Source of the DNA: Stropharia rugosoannulata
Lineage: Eukaryota; Basidiomycota; Agaricomycetes; Agaricales; Strophariaceae
Direction: 5' to 3'
Length of the DNA stretch: 64,000 nucleotides
NCBI GenBank assembly: GCA_028532985.1
Contig: JANCIK010000006.1
Location: forward strand, 2,356,001-2,420,000
Below are positions 43,056-54,126 of the stretch, one piece after another. The translations under genes were made by a program, and so were the position numbers. The notes beneath the pieces were generated by a model. The model saw nothing but the letters and a program-made list of their open reading frames with translations, was not told the origin of the DNA and searched no databases. The stretch's first letter is position 1; every line of letters starts with the position of its first letter.

Positions 43056-45194
43056 TTAGTCAATCCGCCTGAAGTACTCTTCTACGCCGTACCACCCATA
43101 TGTGTAGGACCCGATAATGCCGTCAGGTCGTACGACAGCATACACCGCCCGCGGATCGTCCCCAATATAAACCTTCTGCGCCACCCCACTCGCGTCCACC
43201 ACGTCTCCGTCTCCGGCCTTAGAGCCTACAGGTAGTATGCGAACCACGCGAACCCCCTTGCCAACCAGCTTTTTTACGAGCTCACCCTCCTCCCTAGTCC
43301 CATTACGCCCCACGAAAATGAAAACCACATGCCCACCCCCTCCTGCGCGTAGCAAGCCTAGCACATCCACTTTTTGGCCATCGGCACAAACTAGGTCGCC
43401 AACAACCGGTGCGCGATCGCCCGCCCGTACCCCCTGGTCCTGTGTGCCGTATGCGTGTTTCCTTGCCTCCTCTCCTGCATATGCCGAATCGTAACGCTCA
43501 TCATACACAATATCACTCCAGCGGTAATTGATCCCAAGTTGCAAGACCTCGGGTGCGCGGAACATAGGGTCCTGGTCTCCCTCCTCCTTGCGCGCGGATG
43601 CGAACGCGCCTTCAGGTATGCGGTTGAATGCCTTGGCGTGCAGAGCCGTCGACAAGTTTAGCATCTCCGCAACGACGGGCATGCGTTCCGCCTCATACGA
43701 GAGTAGCAGAGCGGGCGCTGCTTGCCCGCGCACGACGAGCGCCAATTTCCATGCGATGTTAAACTGCGTATCGCTCAGTGAAAGCATGTCAAGATTTGTG
43801 TAATTGACTTACTGCGTCTTGCATAGCGGTGTTCGTACCCTGTCCTCCTGTAGGCGAGTGACAGTGCGCAGCGTCTGTGTAGACATGAGCGCTGCGCTAA
43901 TGGCAATGAATAAACTCACTAACCACCAGCAAGGAACACCCGACCTACTGCAAACCTCTCCGCCATTCGTATATTTGCTCTTGGTTAATGCTGTCATCAG
44001 CATCCTGCCTATCTGCTACCATGATCAGAAAAAAGCACCTCCATTCACTGATCCACGCGGCCTTCTGAAATATTACATCGTCTCTCCCGGAAATCGAGTT
44101 AAACAGTGCCTGTAAACCTTGCAGGTCGGTTGGCGCGTTCTGAGGGAGCTGCGGGCCGAGCGACACCATCTGGAAGAGCGGTGCGGGGTTTATGGGCTTG
44201 AGTGCTATCCTGTAGCTCTGGTTCAGTACAATGCCGTTTGGAAGACGAGAAGGGCATACCCGACTGTAGCAAAGTCGCCCCACCGATGCCAGTACTGAAA
44301 ATACGAACGGTCAGTCACAATTTTCATAGGTTTATCATACTGAGTAAGGGTACTTCTCTGCTAAACCCTGGCGCCTCGACATTTGCCGTCCATAGACGCT
44401 CGGCGGCATTTGTCTCCCCCAGAAACGGTACGCCCAAAAGACGTCTTGACGACCCTATGTGCACAACCAATTAATTATCCATACGGGCGTCTATTTTTCT
44501 TAACATGACTACACCGTTGCTTCACTCACCTCTGCCGCCATCAGCCGCTACAACATATTCACATTCAATCACACTCTGCACGCCATCTGCAGAGGATAAG
44601 ACGCTCGCTGTAACTCCATTTTTGTTCTGATCGATCCCCGCAAGGCGAACGCCCATCTTCACTTCCACACCATATTTGCGCAGATGGGCGCGCAGAATTT
44701 TTTCGAGCTCGGCCTGGCTTATCGACGCGATGTTGTCCTGCATTAAATAGAATAAACCATAATCAATATCAGAAAGGCACCAGTAAGCTTTTAAGATGTA
44801 GTCCGCACATATAATACGCCATCACCCTCCGCACATTGCGACCATTTGAACGCCTTAACGATCTCGCGCCCGTCGGACGGGGCGTATACCGCCATTTCGA
44901 GCGGGCCGGTATTAAGCGCAAGCACATCCGCTTCCGCGCCGAGCAGTGTAAGGAGCTCTAGTGTACGTGGCTAGTGAATTGATAATGGTAAGTAGGCCAT
45001 TTTTAAGCAAGACTCTAAAAGGGAGGACGCGCAGTTATTGCAGTCCCGCGTATGCCACCGTGCGGCTGGACGGCCTGGTCAATAATACACAAGGTGATCC
45101 CGCGCTGCGCGAGCGCGAGCGCGGCTGTCAACCCCGTAGGGCCTGCGCCGATGATGAGAATGGTGGTATGCTCTAAGGATGGGGATGCCGCCAT
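43056..45194 (-). CDS. FAD-dependent aromatic monooxygenase (phenol hydroxylase type)
   Basis: Nine exons: 45194-~45033, ~44970-44818, 44737-44530, 44454-44354, 44294-44260, 44209-44039, 43979-43924, 43874-43813, 43763-43056; about 551 aa. The FAD-binding start is TILIIGAGPTGL. The second FAD motif reads VFLAGDAAHCHSPTGGQG, reached only after splicing two short exons. The region ALKPINPAPLFQ lies in the substrate domain. The C-terminal ~130 residues are the thioredoxin-like domain of phenol hydroxylases (GDRAPVVGDLVCADGQ). These flavoenzymes hydroxylate aromatic rings with NADPH and oxygen. The substrate is unknown. The first intron is uncertain: the family motif (PRTLELL) would need a GC donor after 45033, whereas a GT..AG option (45029/44957) changes 'PRTLE' to a shorter join. 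Confidence 0.85.
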
Positions 45195-45441
45195 GAGTTG
45201 TATGTAGGTTCAAACAGTAGACTTTGCGCTATTTCTTATGTGGCGTGGCTCATATAACAAGTCTCCGAAACTGCGCGTACATCGGATATTTGACTTGACT
45301 CGTGTCGATTTCATTTTTAATCTGGCCGATTCCTTGCGTCTGGTTGTGAGCGGAAACATCGGCGGTTAGGCATGTTAATCGCGCCCTGCTTTAACACTGC
45401 TTTAATACCTATGCACTGCTTTAATACCTATGTGAAGCTGA

Positions 45442-46743
45442 TTACAAGACAGCAGCCGAAGAGCGCAAATCATCAGGAATACTGAGGCTACTAATAAAAT
45501 GTTCGACTTGTTTCGCAGGAGTAATGCCACTGAACCAAGCTTTCAAAGCGGTACGGTAAGACGCGTCGATATCGGACCTCGTGATCCTCCTCCCGAACCC
45601 TCTCTGCGCAACTTGGGACCGGGAATTTGTGGAGCCGGGTTTATACCCCTCCCGCTCAAGCGTCGAAGTGATCTGCTTCCAGTCAGCTTCCTGTAGACTG
45701 ATAAGCGCATCTACGCGATTCCAAATTTTCTCGATGCGTGTCAACCATTCCTCGCCACCGTAGTCATCAGCAATGTTTTCAAATGTTTGAATGTATCTAG
45801 CTCGGCAGGCATCCATCCTGTTGCTGACTGCAGACGACTTGAAGTTGTGAATTTTTGCCCGATGGTCAAGATAGGTGGCGAGAATGCGCGCACTTGAAGG
45901 AGGGCTGGTAGCGGCTGTGAGATTTATCTTGGACATTGGTTCAATGATGCTATGGTAGATGGAAGATAGATAGTTGTCAAATTTGACCTTGATTCGCTGA
46001 GGATGCGTGTCCGTTGAGCTCCTCCAAAACTTGACGACGAAGCCTTCTTCATTTTCGATATTCAGCTTGCGCAGTTGGTCTGGTACAACCCGTTGTGCTG
46101 CATGTTCCCTAGGCCGAGGAAAAGGAAACACGGTCCAGTCAAAGTTAGGGGACGGCTCACTACCATCCTTAGATATTATAGAAAGGAGCACTAAATTTTC
46201 TTCCGGGTACCTGATTTTTGCAGGTAACGTAGGATCAACCAATTCAAACACGTACGTCCGGCTTTGATCAAGCTTGTTCAATATGCCGGGATATTTTTTG
46301 TCGAGGATCCTGCGAGCAGCGAGTGTATGCGGGCTATCGAACACAGTTCTGCTCGTCATAACCCATCTGGCCTGGTAGAAAAATAAGCTGATAATGCTGC
46401 CGTCAACTTTCTCCTCTATTGTGAAGCTATACTCATCACCAGTCGGCTTATATGCCAGCTTTTCGTGGTAATTGAAGAACTTTGAGAAGCTCCGAGAGAC
46501 GACCCTGCCCGACGGTATCTCCGTTACGAGTGTCCGCGCTGCTATAGCCAAAGCGTCCCATTTCTGCCGAGAAAAAGCTTTATTGGTGTAATTATGAATG
46601 GCCAGAGGTAGCGATGGATGGAGCTTTGTTGATATCAGTGCATATGGCTTGCTCTCCGCCGATCCTCGTGAGCGGAGAGTAGCATGGTCTTGTAACAGCG
46701 CAGGATCGATCGACAGTGAGGTTAATGGGTCAGAGAATGGCAT
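45442..46743 (-). CDS. T4 Rnl1-type RNA ligase
   Basis: One intronless exon of 433 aa. All nucleotidyltransferase motifs of the Rnl1 family are in order: RTLVTE (Arg70), RSFSKFFNYHE (88-94), motif I EEKVDGS with the adenylated Lys112, motif III YVFELVDP (164-171), motif IV NEEGFVVKFW (231-240) and motif V IKVKFDNYL (251-259). A helical C-terminal part of about 170 residues follows, as in Rnl1. The enzyme would seal 5'-phosphate to 3'-hydroxyl RNA ends using ATP. It is not fungal tRNA ligase Trl1, which is about twice as long and carries kinase and phosphodiesterase domains; none is seen here. Its lack of introns stands out, although HEM13 next door is also intronless. It lies downstream of the HEM13 promoter on the opposite strand. 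Natural substrate and cell location are unknown. Confidence 0.9.
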   Translation of the reverse strand: MPFSDPLTSLSIDPALLQDHATLRSRGSAESKPYALISTKLHPSLPLAIHNYTNKAFSRQKWDALAIAARTLVTEIPSGRVVSRSFSKFFNYHEKLAYKPTGDEYSFTIEEKVDGSIISLFFYQARWVMTSRTVFDSPHTLAARRILDKKYPGILNKLDQSRTYVFELVDPTLPAKIRYPEENLVLLSIISKDGSEPSPNFDWTVFPFPRPREHAAQRVVPDQLRKLNIENEEGFVVKFWRSSTDTHPQRIKVKFDNYLSSIYHSIIEPMSKINLTAATSPPSSARILATYLDHRAKIHNFKSSAVSNRMDACRARYIQTFENIADDYGGEEWLTRIEKIWNRVDALISLQEADWKQITSTLEREGYKPGSTNSRSQVAQRGFGRRITRSDIDASYRTALKAWFSGITPAKQVEHFISSLSIPDDLRSSAAVL

Positions 46744-47294
46744 TCAGAGTCAAATCGGAAGGCAGTAGTAGTACTTAATAAACCAGAATCCTAGCAGCAT
46801 TGATAGAACCAGTTTTGCAACAGAAACGAGGCAAGAACTCCCACAGTCGAGGAAGAAATAGAGTCAAGCGCCTGCGGATCAGCACCTTTCCGGCCACTCA
46901 CGACTCTGGGGTCTGTGGTCTCGAGACTGGCCAATGACGAGGATTTTATAAGTAAAATTTGTGGGTATTGGTGAAGTGTCGGTCAAGTGTCGTGGGCCTG
47001 GCCGATTTTGCGGCTCGCGCCCTTTCCCGCCGTCAACCCACTCCGGCCTAGACCTCATTCAGCACGGCGCCCAAAGTCACCCCCAACGTTTCACAACTCC
47101 AGAATGCACCAGATTTCATCGGTCTCAGGGTATATGAACGACGCCGGGTGGTGCGAAGATATCCCACTGTTTCACATACGGTTATTCCACGTCGCGCTCT
47201 TCCGGCCAGCTTTATACCCAGCTTGCCCATTGACTGCCATCACACATATCATCCTTCACCCGTCGTAGTTCTGATCTAAGCAAGAGCATTCACC
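46744..47294. promoter_or_regulatory. Divergent promoter of the RNA ligase gene and HEM13
   Basis: 551 nt between two divergent start codons. A CCAAT box lies at 46931-46935. TATA-like sequence occurs near 46944 and at 47211 (tttata, 84 nt before the HEM13 ATG). CCAAT and TATA are common in HEM13-type promoters; the assignment is by position only. Confidence 0.45.
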
Positions 47295-48353
47295 ATGAGC
47301 ACCAAGATCCCTATGCGCCAGCAGGTGGAGGAGTACATCAACGCCCTCCAGGAAGAGATCGTGACGGCGTTCGAGAAGCTCGACCCCGCAGCGCCCCAGT
47401 TCAAGCGCGACTCCTGGGTGCGCAGTCAGGGAGGGGTCGGCAAGTCCTGTGTCTTCGCCGCCCCACCTGCGGAGGATGGCGTCGCCCCATCGCCGCCCAC
47501 GACCCTAGAGAAGGCCGGTGTGAACATTTCAGTCGTGCATGGAGTCCTGCCGCCGCCCGCTATCAAGCAAATGCGGGGCGATCACAAGTCAATGCCGCTT
47601 CCCGACAGGCCAGAGGGACTCCCCTTCTTCGCCGCGGGCCTCAGCTTGGTTATCCACCCCCGCAATCCCCACTCGCCGACCGTCCACGCCAACTATCGGT
47701 ATTTCGAGATCACTGAGCCGGTTACGGACAGCGACCCCGAGGCATCGCCCCAGGTGCTCGCCTGGTGGTTCGGCGGTGGTGCAGACTTGACGCCGTCGTA
47801 CCTGTACGAGGAAGACGCGGTGCACTTCCACTCGACGCTGAAGACAGCATGCGACAAGCACGGCCCGCAGCTGTACCCGACGTTCAAGAAGTGGTGCGAC
47901 GAGTACTTCTTCATCCCGCATCGCGGCGAATCGCGCGGGATCGGGGGTCTGTTCTTTGATGACCTCAACGAGGGCGCGCATTTGCGGCTGCCGAGCCCAG
48001 CGAGCGAAGTGAAGCGCCCAGTTACGCCAGATGAAATATTTTCATTCATCCAGGATCTCGGCAACGCGTTCGTCCCATCTTATCTCCCCATCCTCGAGCG
48101 GAGATCTTCTACACCGTACACTGAGCACCAGCGCCGCTGGCAGCTCATTCGAAGAGGCCGATATGTGGAATTCAACCTTGTATATGACAGAGGTACCAAA
48201 TTTGGCCTCATGACGCCCGGCGCCAGGATCGAAAGTATCTTGATGAGCTTACCAGAAACTGCACGATGGGAATACATGACTGAAATGGGCGCTGAAGGCA
48301 CAGAAGAAGGGAGACTTGTGGAAGTTCTGAGAGTGCCTCGGGCCTGGGTATAG
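47295..48353 (+). CDS. HEM13: Coproporphyrinogen III oxidase (oxygen-dependent)
   Basis: A single exon of 352 aa, close to the family's usual length. Conserved blocks follow in order: GVNISVVHG, FFAAGLSLVIHPRNP, VHANYRYFE, WWFGGGADLTPSYLYEEDA, HRGESRGIGGLFFDDL, RRGRYVEFNLVYDRGT and the MSLPETARWEY tail. It converts coproporphyrinogen III to protoporphyrinogen IX with oxygen, the sixth step of haem synthesis. In fungi this occurs in the cytosol. No mitochondrial targeting sequence is present, which agrees. The gene is intronless in an intron-rich neighbourhood, and its codon use is more GC-biased than that of the neighbours, suggesting strong expression. It converges with the F-box gene, 196 nt away. 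Confidence 0.97.
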   Translation: MSTKIPMRQQVEEYINALQEEIVTAFEKLDPAAPQFKRDSWVRSQGGVGKSCVFAAPPAEDGVAPSPPTTLEKAGVNISVVHGVLPPPAIKQMRGDHKSMPLPDRPEGLPFFAAGLSLVIHPRNPHSPTVHANYRYFEITEPVTDSDPEASPQVLAWWFGGGADLTPSYLYEEDAVHFHSTLKTACDKHGPQLYPTFKKWCDEYFFIPHRGESRGIGGLFFDDLNEGAHLRLPSPASEVKRPVTPDEIFSFIQDLGNAFVPSYLPILERRSSTPYTEHQRRWQLIRRGRYVEFNLVYDRGTKFGLMTPGARIESILMSLPETARWEYMTEMGAEGTEEGRLVEVLRVPRAWV

Positions 48354-48549
48354 GCTCCATGCTTCGAAAAATCAATAGACTGGTATATGTTGTGCAAAGT
48401 TTCAATTTATGTATTATTATTTTTTAGGTCAAGAGAAGTCGAATCATAAGTGAATAAATGTATTAAGTTCTTCAAGTTCTTCTAGCTATTTTATAGGGCA
48501 GTGCTCTACTCGAGCTGTTTAGAAAAACTCACACATACAAACACGGCCT

Positions 48550-50534
48550 TTATGGGTCGCTACCGCTGAGCTCAAGTAAAGAGACATCGCCTGAGCGATG
48601 TCCCAGAACAATTAATCCACTGAGCTCGCTGAATGTACAACACGTTATATCATCTAATTAATATTTGATTAGCAACTTGAAAGATCAGCATAATGGAAAA
48701 CATGCACCGACCTCTCAAGTCAAATGACTGTAGCGTATATACAACGCGTCTGGGAATTTCAACAGCGGTCACCAAGCTATCTGTACGACTCTTCTCATAG
48801 ATTGTCGTCGATGACGGCGAGTTTTTGCTCCATATCTGAATTTCCCTAAGCGTACTTGTCCGCTTTCTTTCTACCCATATACCACGTTTACCCTGACCTC
48901 CAATCATGTGAGTGCTGAGAAACCCCCGAGAACCACTATCTAACTGGCTTTGCAAGCGGGCTGAAGATGAAATTGAAGCGTAAATAGGAACATGCGAGGC
49001 TATCGGCGTCGGTGAAGGAGAAGGCATGAAGTTGGCCGAAAAGCTTGTGTTACGTGTCAGGGAGTTGTTTGCGAAGTTGGTAGGCGTCATTTCAGGAGGT
49101 AAAGGTATATACAATTTTGATACGTGGGCGCCGACGGCAAGAGGATATACGCCTTGCAGAATTACCTCTATGTAAGGGGGTGCACTTTGTGTTGATTCGG
49201 GAGAGACTACGCGGACCAAGTAATGGAATAAGCCTAATAGCACGTCATATGCAAAGAAAGTAGCCTCGTGTATCCACGTTTTGGTGGTAGCATGGTGGGT
49301 GCTTTTGGTCTGCGAGAACGATACCTCGCGAAAAGTCATGACGAAATTGTGATTCATTGCCCTATTTTCGTGTCCTCTTCGGGTTGACTGACGCTCAGGG
49401 TCATATTTATGTGCCTCCATGGATCGAGCACGAAAAACCAAAATATAGGCATCTAGAAAGTGAACAGCTATGACACCATTCCACTGGAGCAAGCACTGTT
49501 AGCATTAACATTCAATAGGTTTTCGAATTATACATACCAAACCTTCTTGGTCATCAGTGTTCACTCTGATTGTTTGTGTACTCGGATTATCTTCTGGATT
49601 CCCATGACAGTCGTCTACGTTGATAACATCAACGACTCCTGCAGTAGATAATGCTATGAGCCTCCTTTGAGGCTCTATTGCTCGGATGACCTTATATAAA
49701 GGCAAGGGAATGGATTTAACCAGAGAGAATCCATTTGGAATGAACGAAGGATGTGTAGACAGCGAGTTCAAATTTACTTCGTATATCTGAACCATGTGAG
49801 GGCTAGAAAGGCGGGTAATTAGTTAGAAAACAAAGTAGGGATGATAAAACACAGACGGAGCAGAACGAGACAGAGCCAGATATAAACTGTGGCCTCTTTG
49901 GTCGATAGCAGCTACATGGGTGATCCACATTCCAGACTCTAGATACAATGAAGCGCGGAGGACATATGTGCGTGTTATGTTATCGTTTGTATCGGATTGT
50001 CGCTCAGGTAGCATCATACTAGAAGGCTCGTGTTTTGACTGCATGTCGTAGAGATAGGCAGCTCCTTCAAAGTATACGACCAAGAGCCAGCGGTCCAAGA
50101 AGAGTTTCATTCCCATCACGGTGCTTCCTACTTTCTCTCGCTTCAGCCTGTAAGGTGGACGCGGGCGATCGCGAGACCACATCTCTGACACTATTTCAGC
50201 CTCTGTTACGACGGACTCGATTTCAGAATTAGAGTATTCACACAGACGGGTGTCTGTGTGGTTATGGGAATGCACAACGTCTTCTGGCATGGGAAGGTAG
50301 AGCATCTGTTCTTCAAGAAGATTCATCCATATTTCGCGCTCGTAGGTTACCTTACAGAGAAGCTTGCATGTCTACTCGCAGGGCGAAGATGGTCAAAAAG
50401 TTGTAGCCAGGTAGAATCCGCGATGGTGTAGACACCGAGGAGACACCCACCTGGCGAACCTTTAGAATGTCTCTGAGGTCTAGAAACCGAATAATTAATA
50501 CTAAGAGTTCCTGAGGTAGCTGGACTATTTCCAT
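48550..50534 (-). CDS. F-box protein with a WD-like C-terminal half
   Basis: Five exons: 50534-50451, 50371-49857, 49802-49538, 49495-48708, 48628-48550; 576 aa. The F-box fills the first ~45 residues: MEIVQLPQELLVLIIRFLDL and then, across the first intron, CKLLCKVTYEREIWMNLL. The rest has a beta-rich pattern with repeat-like strings (FLDRWLLVVYFEGAAYLYD, RRLIALSTAGVVDVINV, GLIVLGHRSGDVSLLEL) suggesting a degenerate beta-propeller for substrate binding. The last exon is only 79 nt but supplies the expected final propeller strand, and its frame closes at TAA. F-box proteins bring substrates to SCF ubiquitin ligases; the target here is unknown. The start codon is 187 bp from that of the divergent ATIC gene. 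Confidence 0.82.
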
Positions 50535-50721
50535 TGACTTAAACACGGACAGTTGGAGTAAAGGGAAGGTGAGGGCACACCGAAAGACCGATGCAACTTC
50601 GGGCCGTCCCCACTTGAGATTCACGTGTTCTGAAAAGTCGGCAATCTCGATCTAATCTGCCCGTTGGTCCCAACAGGTACCTTGGACTGCATCGATTGCT
50701 GCAAATAAACCGTCTTCAGCG

Positions 50722-52890
50722 ATGGCCCAACCTATCGGTCAGTGCATCTTTATAGGTCTGAGACTCGTCTGACAGACCTCGATGCAGCTTTGCTCTCCGT
50801 CTATGACAAGACTGATCTTTTGGATCTCGCAAAGGGCCTCCAGGCTGCAGGTGTTCGTCTCCTAGGATCGGGTGGAACAGCTAAGAAGATCAGAGATGCA
50901 GGGATTCCTATCGAGTGAGCACAGTCCACAGTCGCGTCAGGGAACCTGCTAATCTAATCTTTAGGGATGTTTCAGACCTTACGAAAGCCCCGGAAATGTT
51001 AGGAGGACGAGTCAAGACTCTTCATCCTGTTGTTCATGGCGGTATGTTTTCTATTTCAATCAACACCCTGAATCTGATATTTAAACAGGTATCCTCGCTC
51101 GTGATATTGAGTCGGACGAAAAGGACCTTCAGACCCAGAACATTTCCCCCATCTCTATCGTCGTCTGCAACCTCTACCCATTCGTTGAAACCATCTCCAA
51201 GCCCGAGTGCACCCTGGCTGACGCAGTCGAGGAAATCGATATTGGAGGCGTTACTCTTCTTCGTGCTGCTGCAAAGAATCATGCACGGGTGACAATTCTT
51301 TCCGACCCTGCCGACTACAAAGAATTCCTTGAGGCCTACACTTCAGGCCAAGGAAACATTGGCCAAAACATCAGGAGCAAATTGGCACTGAAGGCCTTTG
51401 AGATGACTGCTCAGTACGACGATGCCATCAGTGGATACCTCAGGGAAAAGTATGCCAGCGCAGATCTCCCCGAAGGTCAACTAGCTGCCCCTATTCAGCG
51501 TATCCCCTTGCGGTACGGCGCCAACCCCCACCAGAAGCCTGCGCAGGCCTTCGTCACTCATGGCAAGCTTCCTTTCAAGGGTATGGTCGCGCACAATTTC
51601 AATTTTCATGTCTAATAAGGTCTTCAGTGCTTTGCGGTTCACCTGGGTACATCAACTTGCTTGATGCTCTCAACGCGTATGCACTTGTCAAAGAATTACA
51701 AGAAGCCCTCGATATTCCTGCAGCTGCCTCATTCAAGCACGTCTCGCCTGCAGGTGCTGCCGTCGGCATAGAGCTCGATGACAGAGAGAAGCATGTCTAC
51801 GGTGTAGAGGACCTCAAGGAACCCCTGACCCCTTTGGCTTCTGCTTATGCTCGCGCACGAGGTAAACAATCTTTACATATCGACAATCCTGTGCGGCGCT
51901 TAATGATTTGATAGGCGCCGACCGTATGTCGTCGTTTGGCGACTTCATCGCCCTATCTGCGCCATGTGACCTTGCTACGGCCAAAATAATCTCTCGAGAA
52001 GTTTCGGATGGTATCATTGCTCCCGGCTACTCTCAGGAAGCACTGGACGTCCTTCGTAAGAAGAAAGCTGGAAAATATTGCGTGCTAGAGGTACGTTTCA
52101 TCTTGTAATCCGTTTAAATGGACTTCAAAGTAATCGATTATTTTTCGACAGATCGACCCCACCTACGTCCCTGATGAGGTCGAGACAAAACAAGTATACG
52201 GCGTGCACTTGCGCCAAAACAGGAACAACTGCAAGATTGACGAGAAGCTTTTCGAGAGTGTCGTCACGCAAAACAAGGAGGTACGTATTTGGTTGACGTG
52301 TCTCCAATTCTCGAGTGTTTACACGTTGTCTGGTATAGTTGTCCTCTGGAGCAATCACCGATTTGATAGTCGCGACCTTAGCCCTCAAATACACTCAGTC
52401 AAATAGCGTTGCGTACGCATTCCACGGGTCAATTATTGGTATTGGTGCTGGCCAGCAGTCACGAATCCACTGCACTCGTCTCGCCGGTGGTAAAGCCGAC
52501 CTCTGGTGGCTCCGTCACCACGCCCGCGTGCTTGCGCTTCCCTTTAAGAAGGGAACTAAGCGCGCCGACAAGGCGAACGCCATTGACCTATACGTGTCTG
52601 GGGAAGTCCTCGAAGGAAGCGAAAAGACGCATTGGGAGAGCCTCTTCGAGGGTGCCGTCGAGCCTCTGACTGAGGCTGAGAAGAAGGAATGGGCAGTCAA
52701 GTTAGACGGCGTGGCGTGCTCCAGTGACGCATTCTTCCCCTTCCCCGACAATGTTCACCGCGCCAGGAAGAGCGGCGTCAAGTATTTGGCTGCACCCAGC
52801 GGGTCTGTTATGGACGCAGAGTGTATCAAGGCGGCCGATGAGCACAACATGGTCTTTGCGCACACCCCGCTGAGGCTCTTCCACCACTAA
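50722..52890 (+). CDS. ADE17: Bifunctional purine biosynthesis protein ATIC (AICAR formyltransferase / IMP cyclohydrolase)
   Basis: Eight exons: 50722-50737, 50776-50914, 50965-51041, 51089-51580, 51628-51861, 51915-52090, 52152-52280, 52339-52890; 604 aa. The first exon encodes only five residues and a split codon. The N-terminal IMP cyclohydrolase domain reads [35 protein letters not shown] and LYPFVET. The C-terminal transformylase domain reads [21 protein letters not shown] with the catalytic Lys-His pair, [10 protein letters not shown] and [14 protein letters not shown]. It performs the last two steps of IMP synthesis in the cytosol, using 10-formyl-THF. It ends 81 nt from the stop of the convergent HD-domain gene. 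Confidence 0.97.
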
Positions 52891-52971
52891 AAAAATTGAG
52901 TGGAGACAGAGAAAAAGAATCTATTGTTATGCATTTGTTTATGGTAGTCTTGGATCATGTCAATAAATGTA

Positions 52972-54049
52972 TCAGTTTGTGTTTGTGTCCGCTTGATTCC
53001 ATGATACTCTTTCTGCCACAAGATCTCTGCCCCATGCACTAACTTGGGGATGTTGAAGTTTTGGGATGCTGCTGTCGTAGAACGGTTGCAGGTTGGTACC
53101 GTGTGCCTTCTCATACTCAAAGGCTGGACGAATCGTTCAACATCAGCACAGCGACATTCCTATTGTTTGCGGTGCCTAGTACCTTGTGAGGCCATCTCGA
53201 AACGATCAAGGTCTACGAGACGAGTTTGTATGCAAAATTAATACAGATACGACAACATAATTCACCTTTTACGAATTTGGCTTCAGGGGTTTGACCCGCT
53301 TCGTACTCCTACCAAAATATTAATCCAGAAAAAGCAGACAAAATAGGATGCAATTCGTACAAGCCAGAGCAAGTTTATCCGTTGTGCAGCAGGACTATCG
53401 TGTAACATGTCGTGAACAAAGTTGTGCATAGCCTCTGCTTCTAGACGATGCTTTTCGGATTTCGGTATGTGTTCTCGCGGCGCGATGTCCCCAACTACCA
53501 CGGCAACTCTATGAGTCTCTTCAACGCCTCCATTGGACGACTTCATGACCCACCTTGAGCTTCTGCGAGGTCATGTACCAATGCCATCATCACACATCTG
53601 TTCTAAAGTATTCCCAATAGTTCCAATGAGCAATGATGACTGCCCGCGCACTTCGAAATGTCCAGAGTTTTGTCTTCAGACAGCATGGCGAGCATGGCCA
53701 TCCGATACATATGGTCCGAGATACTGATTATGCGTTAACTGCGTTTACACGGATTATGGGACACAAAATTTCTATCAACCTTTCAGGATTAGGAATCTAT
53801 AGTGAACAGTATTTAGAATAGGACAAGGCGGGTAAACGAAGCGATGCTTCATACCTTGTTATCCATCCATCCTGTGCGCTTTTGCGTCTGAGTACAGTGT
53901 CGGTGTTCAGCCTTTTTCCCTTGCTATATACGCACTTTCAACCGTTCTAGAATGTGGATAAACGCAAGCCTGTCCTTTGCTGCATCGTCTTTTGGTACGT
54001 AGAGAGGAGGGAAAGTGCGAGATGACCCCGAGGTGGATGTTGTATCCAT
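52972..54049 (-). CDS. HD-domain 5'-nucleotidase-like protein (HDDC2/YfbR type)
   Basis: Nine short exons: 54049-53936, 53887-53855, 53796-53780, 53723-53652, 53597-53554, 53494-53361, 53308-53266, 53212-53183, 53123-52972; 212 aa, the usual length. Because the exons are so short, the gene is easily missed. Metal-binding residues fall in the right places: His59 in ISDHMYRMA, His87-Asp88 in ALVHDLAEAQVGDI, and the late aspartate in VKDLDRFEMASQAFEYE. Other family strings are KTQKRTGWMDNK and LLWLEYEAGQTPEA. Relatives dephosphorylate deoxynucleoside 5'-monophosphates, and yeast homologues do the same. A long palindrome begins 78 bp upstream of the start codon and may influence expression. Confidence 0.9.
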
Positions 54050-54126
54050 GTTGCTGATACTCAAGGTTTACGATATGTACATAGTCGAAGCAGATGTGAA
54101 CACTGAAGAGAGGCGTGTAAGGCATA

